NCBI GenBank assembly: GCA_038746745.1
Contig: JBCDKJ010000016.1
Location: 1 to 64,000, forward strand
Direction of reading: 5' to 3'
Origin: JANQIO01 sp038746745
GTDB lineage: Bacteria > Pseudomonadota > Gammaproteobacteria > Pseudomonadales > Halieaceae
Length of the DNA stretch: 64,000 nucleotides
The notes below the pieces were generated by a model, which did not search any database, was not told the DNA's origin, and saw only the letters and a list, made by a program, of their open reading frames with translations. Below, one piece after another: positions 26,345 to 33,742 of the stretch. A program made the translations under genes and the position numbers. How positions within the stretch are numbered: the stretch's first letter is position 1; each line of letters begins with the position of its first letter.

Positions 26345-27748
26345 ATGAAGCTCGACATTATTATTCTTGCCGCGGGGGCGGGTACCCGCATGCAGTCATC
26401 GCGTCCCAAAGTACTGCACGCGATGGGTGGTATGCCTTTGCTGCAGCATGTGATCAACAGTGCCTGGTCGCTGTCGCCCCGAGCCTGCCATGTCGTCGTG
26501 GGGCATGAGGCTGATCAGGTCAAACAAGCGTTTGCGGGTGCATCTCTGCACTGGGTGCATCAGGATCAGCAGCTCGGGACCGGGCACGCCGTGGAGCAGG
26601 CCCTGCCCTCCATCGACGACGACGCGACCGTACTGGTGCTCTACGGTGATGTGCCATTAGTTAACCCGGACACCCTCAAGCTATTGCTGGCAGAGGCAAT
26701 GACTGGCCCGGCACTGCTGACAGCACGCGTGAATGACCCGCATGGCTACGGGCGCATCGTGCGCACTCGCAAGGGTAAGCTGGTCGGTGTCGTGGAGCAG
26801 CGCGATGCCTCTGCCAAAGAGCTTTTAATCACTGAGATTAACACCGGGATCCTGGCGGCGCCGGCTCACCACCTGAAGCAGCTGCTGCCCCAGGTCAGTA
26901 ACGATAACGCCCAGGGCGAGTTCTACCTGCCTGATATTTTCAGCCTGGCGATACGGGAAGGCATACCGGTGGCAACGGCGTCAGCGCCCTCAGAAATCGA
27001 AATTATGGGCGTAAACGACCGGGTCCAACTCAATCGCATGGAGCGTGAGTACCAGTGCCGACTGGCGGCGGACCTGCTGCGGCAAGGCGTGGCCGTTGCC
27101 GACACGCAGCGCCTGGATATACGCGGTCAATTGCACTGCGGCAATGACGTCTCGATAGATATCAACTGCCTGTTTGAAGGACGCAATCAACTCGCAGACG
27201 GCGTGAGCATCGGGGCGCACTGCGTTTTGATCGATTGTGATATTGGCGCCGGAACGGTTGTACAGCCGTTCTCACATCTGCAGGGCGTGACGACAGCAGC
27301 GGGTTGCAGCATAGGCCCGTTTGCCCGTCTGCGTCCGCAAACGGAACTCGCCGCAGACGTGCGCATAGGTAATTTTGTCGAGACCAAAAAGTCGACGCTG
27401 GGCACCGGCAGTAAGGTGAATCACTTGAGCTACGTGGGTGATACCGAGATGGGTGAGGGCGTGAATGTCGGCGCGGGCACCATTACCTGCAACTACGATG
27501 GCAGCAGCAAACATCAAACCACCCTTGGTGACTATGTCTTTGTGGGCTCCAACTCCACGCTAGTGGCGCCTGTCTCCGTTGAGGATGGTGGCTTTATCGG
27601 AGCTGGATCCACTATCACCAAGCATGTGTCGAAGAGCCAGCTGGCCGTATCGCGGGCACGACAGCGCAATCTCGACGGCTGGCAGCGCCCTGGTAACGCG
27701 GATACCGAAGCGTCGGCGCCCGCGCCAGACCGTGACGAGGAACACTGA
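26345..27748 (+). CDS. glmU: Bifunctional GlcNAc-1-P uridyltransferase / GlcN-1-P acetyltransferase
   Basis: GlmU makes UDP-GlcNAc for peptidoglycan and LPS: the C-terminal domain acetylates glucosamine-1-P and the N-terminal domain adds UMP. The uridyltransferase motif LAAGAGTRMQSSRPK is at residues 8-22, with VLYGDVPL later. The left-handed beta-helix starts near residue 250, with hexapeptide repeats and the conserved NFVETKKSTLG and GAGTITCNYDG. At 467 residues it is full length. glmS follows by ten bases. Confidence 0.96.
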   Translation: MKLDIIILAAGAGTRMQSSRPKVLHAMGGMPLLQHVINSAWSLSPRACHVVVGHEADQVKQAFAGASLHWVHQDQQLGTGHAVEQALPSIDDDATVLVLYGDVPLVNPDTLKLLLAEAMTGPALLTARVNDPHGYGRIVRTRKGKLVGVVEQRDASAKELLITEINTGILAAPAHHLKQLLPQVSNDNAQGEFYLPDIFSLAIREGIPVATASAPSEIEIMGVNDRVQLNRMEREYQCRLAADLLRQGVAVADTQRLDIRGQLHCGNDVSIDINCLFEGRNQLADGVSIGAHCVLIDCDIGAGTVVQPFSHLQGVTTAAGCSIGPFARLRPQTELAADVRIGNFVETKKSTLGTGSKVNHLSYVGDTEMGEGVNVGAGTITCNYDGSSKHQTTLGDYVFVGSNSTLVAPVSVEDGGFIGAGSTITKHVSKSQLAVSRARQRNLDGWQRPGNADTEASAPAPDRDEEH

Positions 27749-27758
27749 GTAGACAGCC

Positions 27759-29603
27759 ATGTGCGGCATAGTAGGGGCTGCGGCACGCCGTGAGGTGTCT
27801 GAAATTCTATTGGAAGGTCTGCGGCGCCTTGAATACCGCGGCTACGATTCGGCGGGGCTAGCGCTGGTCGATAACGATGGCAGTTTGCTGGTACACAAAC
27901 AGACCGGCAAAGTCGCAGCGCTGGAAGTCCAGCAAGCACAACAACCGATTTATGGCTGTACCGGTATCGCGCACACTCGCTGGGCGACTCACGGCAAACC
28001 AAGTCAGGTTAATGCGCACCCTCACACCGCCGACAATCAGTTGGCTATTGTTCATAACGGCATCATTGAGAATCACAGCGCCCTGCGCGCCGAACTCGAT
28101 GCCGCCGACTGCACACCCTTGTCTGAGACCGACTCAGAGCTGGTCGCCCTGCTGTTGTCGCGAGCGCTCGCACAGGGCAGTGATCTGCTTGGCGCCATGC
28201 AGCAAGTGGTGCCGCAACTGCAAGGCGCGTTCGCGCTGGCCGCTACAGATGCGCGCTACCCCGATCAGCTGGTAGCGGCTCGCCGCGGCAGCCCGCTTGT
28301 CATCGGCGTAGGCATCGGCGAAAACTTTCTGGCCTCTGATCAACTCGCTCTGCGTCAGGTAACCGATAGTTTTATTTACCTGGAAGAGGGTGATATCGCG
28401 CTGCTGACACCGGCCTCCGTGGCCCTGTTCGACAGCGACGGCGCTGCGGTAGAGCGACCCGTCGAAAGCCTGTCTGATGTGGTGGAAAGTGCAGACCGTG
28501 GTCAACACAGTCATTTCATGTACAAGGAGATTTTCGAGCAGCCCGACGCTATCGAAGCGACCCTGCATGCTGCCTTGCCTGCCGATGGCATCGATGCTGC
28601 GCGGCTGGATGCCGCATTTGGAGCCGGTGCTGCCACTGTGTTTCCCGAGGTTAAAGGCGTTCAGATTGTGGCCTGCGGAACCAGCTTCCATGCCGGCCTT
28701 GTGGCGCGGTACTGGTTGGAGGAGTGGGCGGGAGTACCCTGTGAGGTCGAGGTCGCCAGCGAGTTTCGCTATCGGCGCCGGGTCGCGCATGCCAATACTT
28801 TGCTGGTGACGGTATCTCAGTCGGGTGAAACTGCTGATACGCTGGCTGCGCTGCGAAATGTAAAGGATGGCGAATTTATCGCCAGCCTGGCGATTGTGAA
28901 TACGGCCAATAGCGCCCTGCAGAGAGAGTCTGAGCTGGTATTTCAAACCCGCGCTGGGGTTGAGATCGGCGTGGCCTCCACTAAAGCCTTTACCACGCAG
29001 CTCGCTGCATTCCTGTTATTGACGCTGGCCTTGGGTCGGCACGGACGGCTTGATCATCAGGCGTGCCTGCGATTTGCAGACACCTTGCGAGAAGTACCCG
29101 GATTGATTCGCAACACGCTCAGTGCTGATGCCGCCGTGCGGCAAGTGTCAGAGGAGTTTGTGGGCCGCTTTAATAGCCTTTTTCTGGGGCGTGGCATTCA
29201 TTACCCCATTGCCCTGGAAGGCGCATTGAAGCTCAAGGAAATCTCTTACATCCACGCCGAGGCCTATCCCGCAGGCGAGCTAAAGCATGGCCCCCTGGCA
29301 CTGGTAGATCGCGACATGCCGGTGGTGGCGGTAGCGCCTAGCAATGAACTCCTGGAAAAACTCAAATCCAACCTGGAAGAGGTGCGCGCGCGCGGGGGCG
29401 AACTCTACGTGTTTGCTGACGAAGAGGCAGGCTTTGAAAGCGAAGCCAGTGTCCGCGTTATCGATGTGCCGCACGGACCCGCGTTGATTATGCCCTTTAT
29501 TCACACAGTGGCCCTGCAGTTGTTGGCATACCATGTAGCCGATATGAAGGGCACGGATGTCGATCAGCCCCGCAACCTCGCAAAATCTGTCACTGTTGAG
29601 TGA
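27759..29603 (+). CDS. glmS: Glutamine-fructose-6-phosphate aminotransferase (isomerizing)
   Basis: GlmS makes glucosamine-6-P from fructose-6-P and glutamine, the committed step of amino-sugar synthesis. The catalytic Cys2 is in MCGIVGA. The glutaminase domain has RWATHGKPS and HNGIIENH. Two SIS isomerase domains follow (ACGTSFHAG and SQSGETADTLAAL; then LGRGIHYPIALEGALKLKE). The C-terminus is DQPRNLAKSVTVE. It is 614 residues. No GlmS ribozyme-like sequence is visible upstream; control is more likely by the dyads before glmU. Confidence 0.96.
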   Translation: MCGIVGAAARREVSEILLEGLRRLEYRGYDSAGLALVDNDGSLLVHKQTGKVAALEVQQAQQPIYGCTGIAHTRWATHGKPSQVNAHPHTADNQLAIVHNGIIENHSALRAELDAADCTPLSETDSELVALLLSRALAQGSDLLGAMQQVVPQLQGAFALAATDARYPDQLVAARRGSPLVIGVGIGENFLASDQLALRQVTDSFIYLEEGDIALLTPASVALFDSDGAAVERPVESLSDVVESADRGQHSHFMYKEIFEQPDAIEATLHAALPADGIDAARLDAAFGAGAATVFPEVKGVQIVACGTSFHAGLVARYWLEEWAGVPCEVEVASEFRYRRRVAHANTLLVTVSQSGETADTLAALRNVKDGEFIASLAIVNTANSALQRESELVFQTRAGVEIGVASTKAFTTQLAAFLLLTLALGRHGRLDHQACLRFADTLREVPGLIRNTLSADAAVRQVSEEFVGRFNSLFLGRGIHYPIALEGALKLKEISYIHAEAYPAGELKHGPLALVDRDMPVVAVAPSNELLEKLKSNLEEVRARGGELYVFADEEAGFESEASVRVIDVPHGPALIMPFIHTVALQLLAYHVADMKGTDVDQPRNLAKSVTVE

Positions 29604-29638
29604 GGGCTTGGTAATTGGCAAGGCTAAAAGGTACTACC

Positions 29639-30199
29639 ATGTTTATGTCGCAACTGGAGCTTGAGGAGGGCGTGGAGCACGTCAGGCGCTCACCCAAAGA
29701 CCACGGCACCATTGAACAGATTGTCTGTCGGCCAGAGGTAGACGCCAGGCAAGTGCTGACGGAGGCAGAGCTGGCGGTTGATGCCGGGCTGGTGGGCGAT
29801 AACTGGCTGGCCCGGGGCTACCGCAAGCGTGAAGACGGCAGTGCACACCCGGATATGCAATTGAATCTGATGAATGCGCGCGCAATCGCGCTCATTGCCC
29901 AAACCCGTGAGCGTTGGTCACTAGCCGGGGATCAGTTTTATGTGGACCTCGACCTGAGCTACGACAATCTGCCGCCGGGAACCCGGCTGCGGTTGGGAGA
30001 CCACGCTGTTATTGAGGTAACGGCAGAGCCGCACCTAGGTTGCGCGAAATTTATGGAGAGGTTTGGACGGGATGCAGCGCGCTTTGTTAATTCGGAGCTT
30101 GGAAAAGCGCTCAACCTGCGCGGTATTAATGCCAGGGTGGTGTCCCCGGGGAGCTTGCAAGTTGGGGCGCCTGTTAGCAAGGTCTCGCCCCAACTCTGA
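29639..30199 (+). CDS. MOSC domain-containing protein
   Basis: This 186-residue protein fits the MOSC (molybdenum cofactor sulfurase C-terminal) superfamily. The N-terminal part has LVGDNWLARGYRK, where the family carries its anion-binding basic residues. The key conserved cysteine is in EPHLGCAKFMERFG. Stand-alone MOSC proteins of this sort are often linked to reduction or detoxification with Moco; the substrate is unknown. The ATG at 29639, with AAGG upstream, is preferred over a TTG at 29615. It converges on rpmE2 with six bases between. Confidence 0.82.
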   Translation: MFMSQLELEEGVEHVRRSPKDHGTIEQIVCRPEVDARQVLTEAELAVDAGLVGDNWLARGYRKREDGSAHPDMQLNLMNARAIALIAQTRERWSLAGDQFYVDLDLSYDNLPPGTRLRLGDHAVIEVTAEPHLGCAKFMERFGRDAARFVNSELGKALNLRGINARVVSPGSLQVGAPVSKVSPQL

Positions 30200-30205
30200 C
30201 AGCCG

Positions 30206-30457
30206 CTAGTTTGTTTCTTTACGATTAAAGCGCTTGTTGAACTTGGCGATACGGCCATCGTTCTGTGCAACGCGCTGCTTGCCTGTGTAGAAGGGGTGCG
30301 AGGCGCTGGACACGTCAATGGTCATGTAGGGATACGTTTTGCCTTCGTATTCCTGCGTTTTTGAGGTCTCAACAGTAGAGCCGATAACAAAATATGTGTC
30401 TGAGGCGGTGTCGTGAAACAACACGTCTCGATACTCCGGATGAATGTCCTTTCGCAT
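30206..30457 (-). CDS. rpmE2: 50S ribosomal protein L31 type B (zinc-independent)
   Basis: This 83-residue alternative L31 starts MRKDIHPEYRDVLFHD and ends HPFYTGKQRVAQNDGRIAKFNKRF in two recognisable parts. It contains no cysteine at all, so it lacks the zinc-ribbon CxxC of standard L31. Type B forms commonly replace the zinc form when zinc is scarce, releasing zinc from ribosomes, and are usually under Zur. No clear Zur box is seen, but an exact dyad GATAT-GCG-ATATC lies 36 bp upstream (30493-30505). Zinc-free L36 is encoded 1.3 kb away on the same strand. Confidence 0.95.
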   Translation of the reverse strand: MRKDIHPEYRDVLFHDTASDTYFVIGSTVETSKTQEYEGKTYPYMTIDVSSASHPFYTGKQRVAQNDGRIAKFNKRFNRKETN

Positions 30458-30736
30458 AGCGATGGTCTCTGATCAAATTTTGGGAGCGGGATGATATGCG
30501 ATATCGGCCCGTGTTGCTAGCGTAGTATGGCTTGCGGGCGAATCGCTTACGGGGCTCTTTACGATCCGTATGGTAGCTAATTGTAGTGGCGAATCAGAGT
30601 GGCCAGTTAGCTCAACCCGTGGGCTTGCGGAATAGCAACGTGTCTGGACGAGATATATCGTCCCTGGATTGCAGTTGAAGCCGGGCTCAGCGATTAGCAG
30701 TGCTGGCAGCAGGCATTACCCGGTGTTGGAGGAACC
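30458..30736. other. Divergent intergenic region rpmE2 / methyltransferase
   Basis: No gene is seen. It holds the dyad GATATGCGATATC (30493-30505), which is part of a 17-bp word (30490-30506) shared with the rpmJ2 upstream region. A second dyad, GGACGA-GATATA-TCGTCC, lies at 30646-30663. The methyltransferase has a good GGAGG site just before its ATG. Confidence 0.55.
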
Positions 30737-31501
30737 ATGGATATTCACAAGCTCTTCGACGACAAGTCAGATATTTATGCGCAGGCACGCCCCCGCTATC
30801 CCCAGGCGCTGTACAAGTGGCTTGCCGAACAGTGTCCCTCTCACTCGGCGGTATGGGATGTAGGTTGTGGTAGCGGGCAGGCTGCTCTCGATCTGCGTGG
30901 GTATTTCGAGACGGTTCAGGCCACGGACGTCAGCCCCTCTCAGATCGAAAACGCGCCGGCAACAGCAGGCGTTACCTTCTCCGTGCAACCCGCAGAGTCA
31001 ACGAACTTTGCCGATCAGACCTTTGATGCGGTGTTTGTAGCGCAGGCCCTGCACTGGTTTGACCATAGCAAGTTCTGGCCTGAGGTAATGCGCGTGCTTA
31101 AGCCAAACGGTGTTTTTGCGGCGTGGGGATATAGCTGGCCGCATATCGACCCGGAGACCGATCAATTACTCGATGAGAGTCTGCTCTCGGTGATTCGTTC
31201 TCATTGGGCCGTGCAGAATCAGCTGCTTTGGGATCGGTATGAAGGCGTCGCTTCCCCGTTTAAGCCTTTGCCAGTACCCGAGTTTGAGCTGATCGTGTCC
31301 TGGTCGTTGAAACAGTTCTTCGCCTATCTGCACAGCTGGTCAGCGACCCGCCGCTGCATGGATGTGCAGGGCGATGACTTTTTCGAAAATAGCTACCGTC
31401 AGCTATCCCAGCAATGGGTCCCTGAAGAGATACGTGAGGTGACAATGGACTTTGTTGTTATCGCTGGTATTAACGCGTCGCCTGATTCCGATGGTGAGTG
31501 A
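30737..31501 (+). CDS. Class I SAM-dependent methyltransferase
   Basis: The 254-residue product has a Rossmann-like methyltransferase fold of the Methyltransf_11 kind. Motif I is VWDVGCGSGQAALDL (about residues 39-53), the acidic residue after strand 2 is in QATDVSPSQIE, and motif IV is FDAVFVAQALHWFDH with the frequent ALHW. A C-terminal helical part has Trp-rich segments. The start has GGAGG nine bases upstream. The substrate is unknown; proteins of this kind are often annotated as trans-aconitate-methyltransferase-like without proof. It sits between the two zinc-free ribosomal protein genes. Confidence 0.85.
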   Translation: MDIHKLFDDKSDIYAQARPRYPQALYKWLAEQCPSHSAVWDVGCGSGQAALDLRGYFETVQATDVSPSQIENAPATAGVTFSVQPAESTNFADQTFDAVFVAQALHWFDHSKFWPEVMRVLKPNGVFAAWGYSWPHIDPETDQLLDESLLSVIRSHWAVQNQLLWDRYEGVASPFKPLPVPEFELIVSWSLKQFFAYLHSWSATRRCMDVQGDDFFENSYRQLSQQWVPEEIREVTMDFVVIAGINASPDSDGE

Positions 31502-31786
31502 AATCGACGGCTTCAGAAGTTCAATTGTCATGGCCTTCGGCATTGATGCAAAGCGGCGGAGAAATTGCGCCGAGAAATATAAGACTGCTTCGACTTTGCT
31601 TTCATCTGGCGAAGCTGGGTAGGTCGCAAAGCGTAGGGACGCCGAAACACTGTAGCGTTTCGTATGGCGCAATCGTCCCAGTTGGCAGAGAGAATTGGTA
31701 CGCGTCCACCGTTACTCTTACTTCAATGGCGTGTTAGATCAGTACCGCCAAAGCGAAGGCGCCTGGGCTATGACGAGCCAGGAGAC
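31502..31786. other. Intergenic, no feature recognised
   Basis: 285 bp between the methyltransferase (plus) and rpmJ2 (minus). Short frames are present on both strands, but none resembles a known protein. No terminator or repeat was recognised. Confidence 0.5.
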
Positions 31787-31933
31787 TCATCGCTTCTTCT
31801 TTTTAGGCCGCCCCTGTACCGCTTTAAAGCGAGGGTTGGACTTACAAATCACGTAAGTCCGGCCTCGGCGCTTCACTACCTGGCAGTCCGGGTGACGGGA
31901 TTTTGCTGTTTTCAGCGAGCTAACGACTTTCAC
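31787..31933 (-). CDS. rpmJ2: 50S ribosomal protein L36 type B (zinc-independent)
   Basis: Translation of the minus strand from the GTG at 31933 gives 48 residues beginning MKVVSSLKTAKSRHPDCQVV, then KRRGRTYVICKSNPRFKAVQ and a GRPKKKKR tail. This is the YkgO type of L36. Only two cysteines (17 and 30) remain of the four zinc ligands of standard L36, so it does not need zinc. GAGGA (31947-31943) stands nine bases before the GTG. It is easily missed because it is under 50 codons. It forms a pair with rpmE2; in E. coli the same two genes are adjacent and Zur-controlled. Confidence 0.95.
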   Translation of the reverse strand: MKVVSSLKTAKSRHPDCQVVKRRGRTYVICKSNPRFKAVQGRPKKKKR

Positions 31934-32016
31934 TGCAGATCGTCCTCTTATTGTCAGAGTCAAATGTTCCTGGGCCAGTGACTGCCGCCGCCAGAGCGAC
32001 TCACGGCAAAGAACGG

Positions 32017-32044
32017 ATGATACAAGATACCGTATAAATGTAAA
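32017..32044 (-). promoter_or_regulatory. Promoter of rpmJ2
   Basis: On the minus strand, TTTACA (32044-32039), a 16-bp spacer and TATCAT (32022-32017), about 85 bp before the GTG. Confidence 0.5.
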
Positions 32045-32058
32045 TGATTCTCATTCAG
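32040..32058. promoter_or_regulatory. Fur-type box over the rpmJ2 -35
   Basis: The minus strand reads CTGAATGAGAATCATTTAC, about 13 of 19 matches to the Fur consensus with the AATCATT half intact. It overlaps the rpmJ2 -35 and is 224 bp before the gene at 32282, so it could serve either. A Zur site of related form cannot be ruled out. Confidence 0.55.
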
Positions 32059-32281
32059 TGAGAAACAGCGATAGGCTTTCACTGCGGTGCGAGACAACAT
32101 GACGATTAGTGGGCAGGCGCTGGTCTCTCTGCTCTTTTCATCTAGACACTGCTGTCCTTTAAACGAGTGTTTTGCAAGGGTGCCTTGAAGCAGCAGCGAT
32201 GGACGATAGAAAAGTTCGACTGAACTGAAGTGACGTCGGTGGTCTAAGCGCTGACACATAGAGCAATATCAGGAGGTACAG

Positions 32282-32815
32282 GTGAACCGTTTGTGTAGAA
32301 ATCTCATCTATGAGTTGTGTCAGTACAGCGGGGTATGCGGCCGTGTTCCTATCCTTCTTTTTACCTTATCTCTGCCGTTACAGGGATTTGCAGAGCACGG
32401 CAGACCGACGCCCCCGTTGATTAGCGTCTATGACATTGATCATGCAGTGGTGCGGGCTCTGTCTGAGAAAAATATGCCGCTGGCGTGTTTTTTGGCAACG
32501 ACGGCAGAAGACCCGGATGGTCTGACACACCTTAATTTACTCAAAGGCGTATCAGCGTATTCCGGGATGCCCAACAAGGAGACCCTTGAGCTTGCGTTAA
32601 GCGGAACCGCGGACCGTGCGCTATTCCAGCCAACCTTGTCCGAGCTAAAGGAAGATACATATATTGAACTTAGCTGGCGTGGTCGCCTGATCAGCGACGA
32701 CGTGGCAGAGGTCGTCTTTAAGACGGCTTTAATTGATGGCAAGGCAGAATTTCTGGAAACACTGTATCCGGACCAGATAATCCGCTTTAGCAGAAGTACT
32801 GACTCAGGAGGTTAG
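32282..32815 (+). CDS. Unrecognised secreted protein
   Basis: 177 residues; no family recognised. A hydrophobic segment at about 22-36 (VPILLFTLSLPLQGFA) preceded by a 21-residue N-region looks like a signal peptide. The mature part is mixed alpha/beta and acidic, with LSEKNMPLACFLATTAED and ELSWRGRLISDDVAEVVF. The GTG start has a full AGGAGG five bases before it, so translation should be strong. The next gene follows by two bases, also with its own AGGAGG. The pair lies between a Fur-type box and the fecIR unit, which hints at metal-responsive expression. No function is proposed. Confidence 0.75.
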   Translation: MNRLCRNLIYELCQYSGVCGRVPILLFTLSLPLQGFAEHGRPTPPLISVYDIDHAVVRALSEKNMPLACFLATTAEDPDGLTHLNLLKGVSAYSGMPNKETLELALSGTADRALFQPTLSELKEDTYIELSWRGRLISDDVAEVVFKTALIDGKAEFLETLYPDQIIRFSRSTDSGG

Positions 32816-32817
32816 CT

Positions 32818-33366
32818 ATGCGAAGTCTTTTAGGCATCCTGCTGTTGCTGCCTGCGCTATGTTCAGGGGCATTCGCGTCTGACAAATTTCGAGCGGGGGA
32901 AGCGAAGCACGCGCAGAATCTGGTAAAGCAATATTGGCTAGCTTCACTACAGCATGATGCGGAGCGCATTGTTGGGCTCATGTACGAGGGCGCGATAAGC
33001 CTACGTGGCGGCCGCTCCGCCGCTGTAGAACAACTGGAGCATGCGTATCGGCTGCAAGATCGCTACGCAGTTCCCCCAAGCCAGATGGAGCTTGGTGAGG
33101 CCTCACTACTGGTTGACAAGGACACTCGCATTATCGTCCTGCCAGTCCGCACAACGGTACCGGGTTTCCCCAAAGACATGGTCGCTGACAGGTTTTTCGT
33201 GACGGTGAGTTTCGACGATGGGGAGAGCTGGGAAGTTATGTCGCCCAGCTGTATTAACCGCAGACTAATAACGCCAGAGGTGGCGCACTACGTTGCTGAA
33301 TTCGCCAATGTCACCTTTATTCCCAGCGGCCTGGTGATCACCCCGGCGTTTGATAACCCAGAGTAA
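32818..33366 (+). CDS. Secreted protein, possible NTF2/SnoaL-like fold
   Basis: The 182-residue product has a clear signal peptide (MRSLLGILLLLPALCSGAFA, cleavage near residue 20). The segment from about 27, AQNLVKQYWLASLQHDAERI, followed by VGLMYEGAISLRGGRSAAVE, resembles the opening of NTF2/SnoaL-like domains: a helix carrying a D-x-E/R pair, then a strand with R/G. The C-terminal half is strand-rich, with one cysteine (SPSCINRR). It is co-transcribed with the upstream secreted protein. Whether it binds a ligand or is an immunity or chaperone-like partner cannot be told. Confidence 0.7.
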   Translation: MRSLLGILLLLPALCSGAFASDKFRAGEAKHAQNLVKQYWLASLQHDAERIVGLMYEGAISLRGGRSAAVEQLEHAYRLQDRYAVPPSQMELGEASLLVDKDTRIIVLPVRTTVPGFPKDMVADRFFVTVSFDDGESWEVMSPSCINRRLITPEVAHYVAEFANVTFIPSGLVITPAFDNPE

Positions 33367-33498
33367 CTGGCGTCGCCCTATAGCGACGATTTCATGTTTC
33401 GACCGCCTATGACACACAGCTTTGGTATAGCGGGGCGCACCACTCCTCAGGGACAAAAAGACATATGCCTGTCCTTGTTGATGCTGAAGACGTGCAGT
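33365..33498 (+). pseudogene. Relic fragment of a serine-hydrolase (beta-lactamase-like) gene
   Basis: This stretch aligns without large gaps to 38534-38668, inside the intact serine-hydrolase gene (residues about 126-170). Over 33376-33498 I count about 24 mismatches and one missing base, roughly 80% identity. It reads PYSDDFMFRPPMTHSFGIAG against PYGDDVSFRQLMTHSSGMAG, then the frame is broken by loss of one G near 33452. It begins at the stop codon of the preceding gene and has no start. It is evidence of a former second copy. Confidence 0.85.
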
Positions 33499-33552
33499 AA
33501 GGACGGCACGGGCTCATACCAGCATCGCGGATGATATAACCCACCCTCTAGT

Positions 33553-33571
33553 GGCAATGATAATCATTGCT
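33553..33571. promoter_or_regulatory. Fur box before fecI
   Basis: The segment contains the full 13-bp core AATGATAATCATT (33556-33568) of the Fur consensus; GCAATGATAATCATTGC is near-palindromic. It is the best Fur site in the window, 170 bp before the sigma factor gene. Confidence 0.85.
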
Positions 33572-33702
33572 TTTTCTGGGGTAATGCTCTTTGATTTCAA
33601 TTACGTAAGGCGATTGTCTCAGAGGCAGTGTCATAGATGCTCCATTGGGATTTCGCCTCAAAAGTAAATCGCACAATCAGCTTGCTGCGTTAGCGTTACT
33701 CC

Positions 33703-33742
33703 GGGAGGAGGAACTTTGATAATACGAGAAGAACTTTGATGA
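33703..33742 (+). promoter_or_regulatory. Leader before fecI: strong ribosome site, direct repeat, mini-frame
   Basis: GGGAGGAGG (33703-33711) is a very strong ribosome site but lies 31 bases from the fecI GTG (33743). GAACTTTGAT occurs twice, 20 bp apart (33711-33720, 33731-33740). A TTG at 33716 opens a seven-codon frame ending TGA at 33737-33739, just before fecI. Translational coupling through this mini-frame is possible. Confidence 0.4.

Larger units (their letters stand above)
31934..32281. other. Divergent intergenic region rpmJ2 / secreted protein gene
   Basis: No gene is supported in these 348 bp. The left part carries the rpmJ2 promoter and a Fur-type box; the rest shows no clear element until the AGGAGG (32271-32276) of the next gene. 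Confidence 0.55.
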
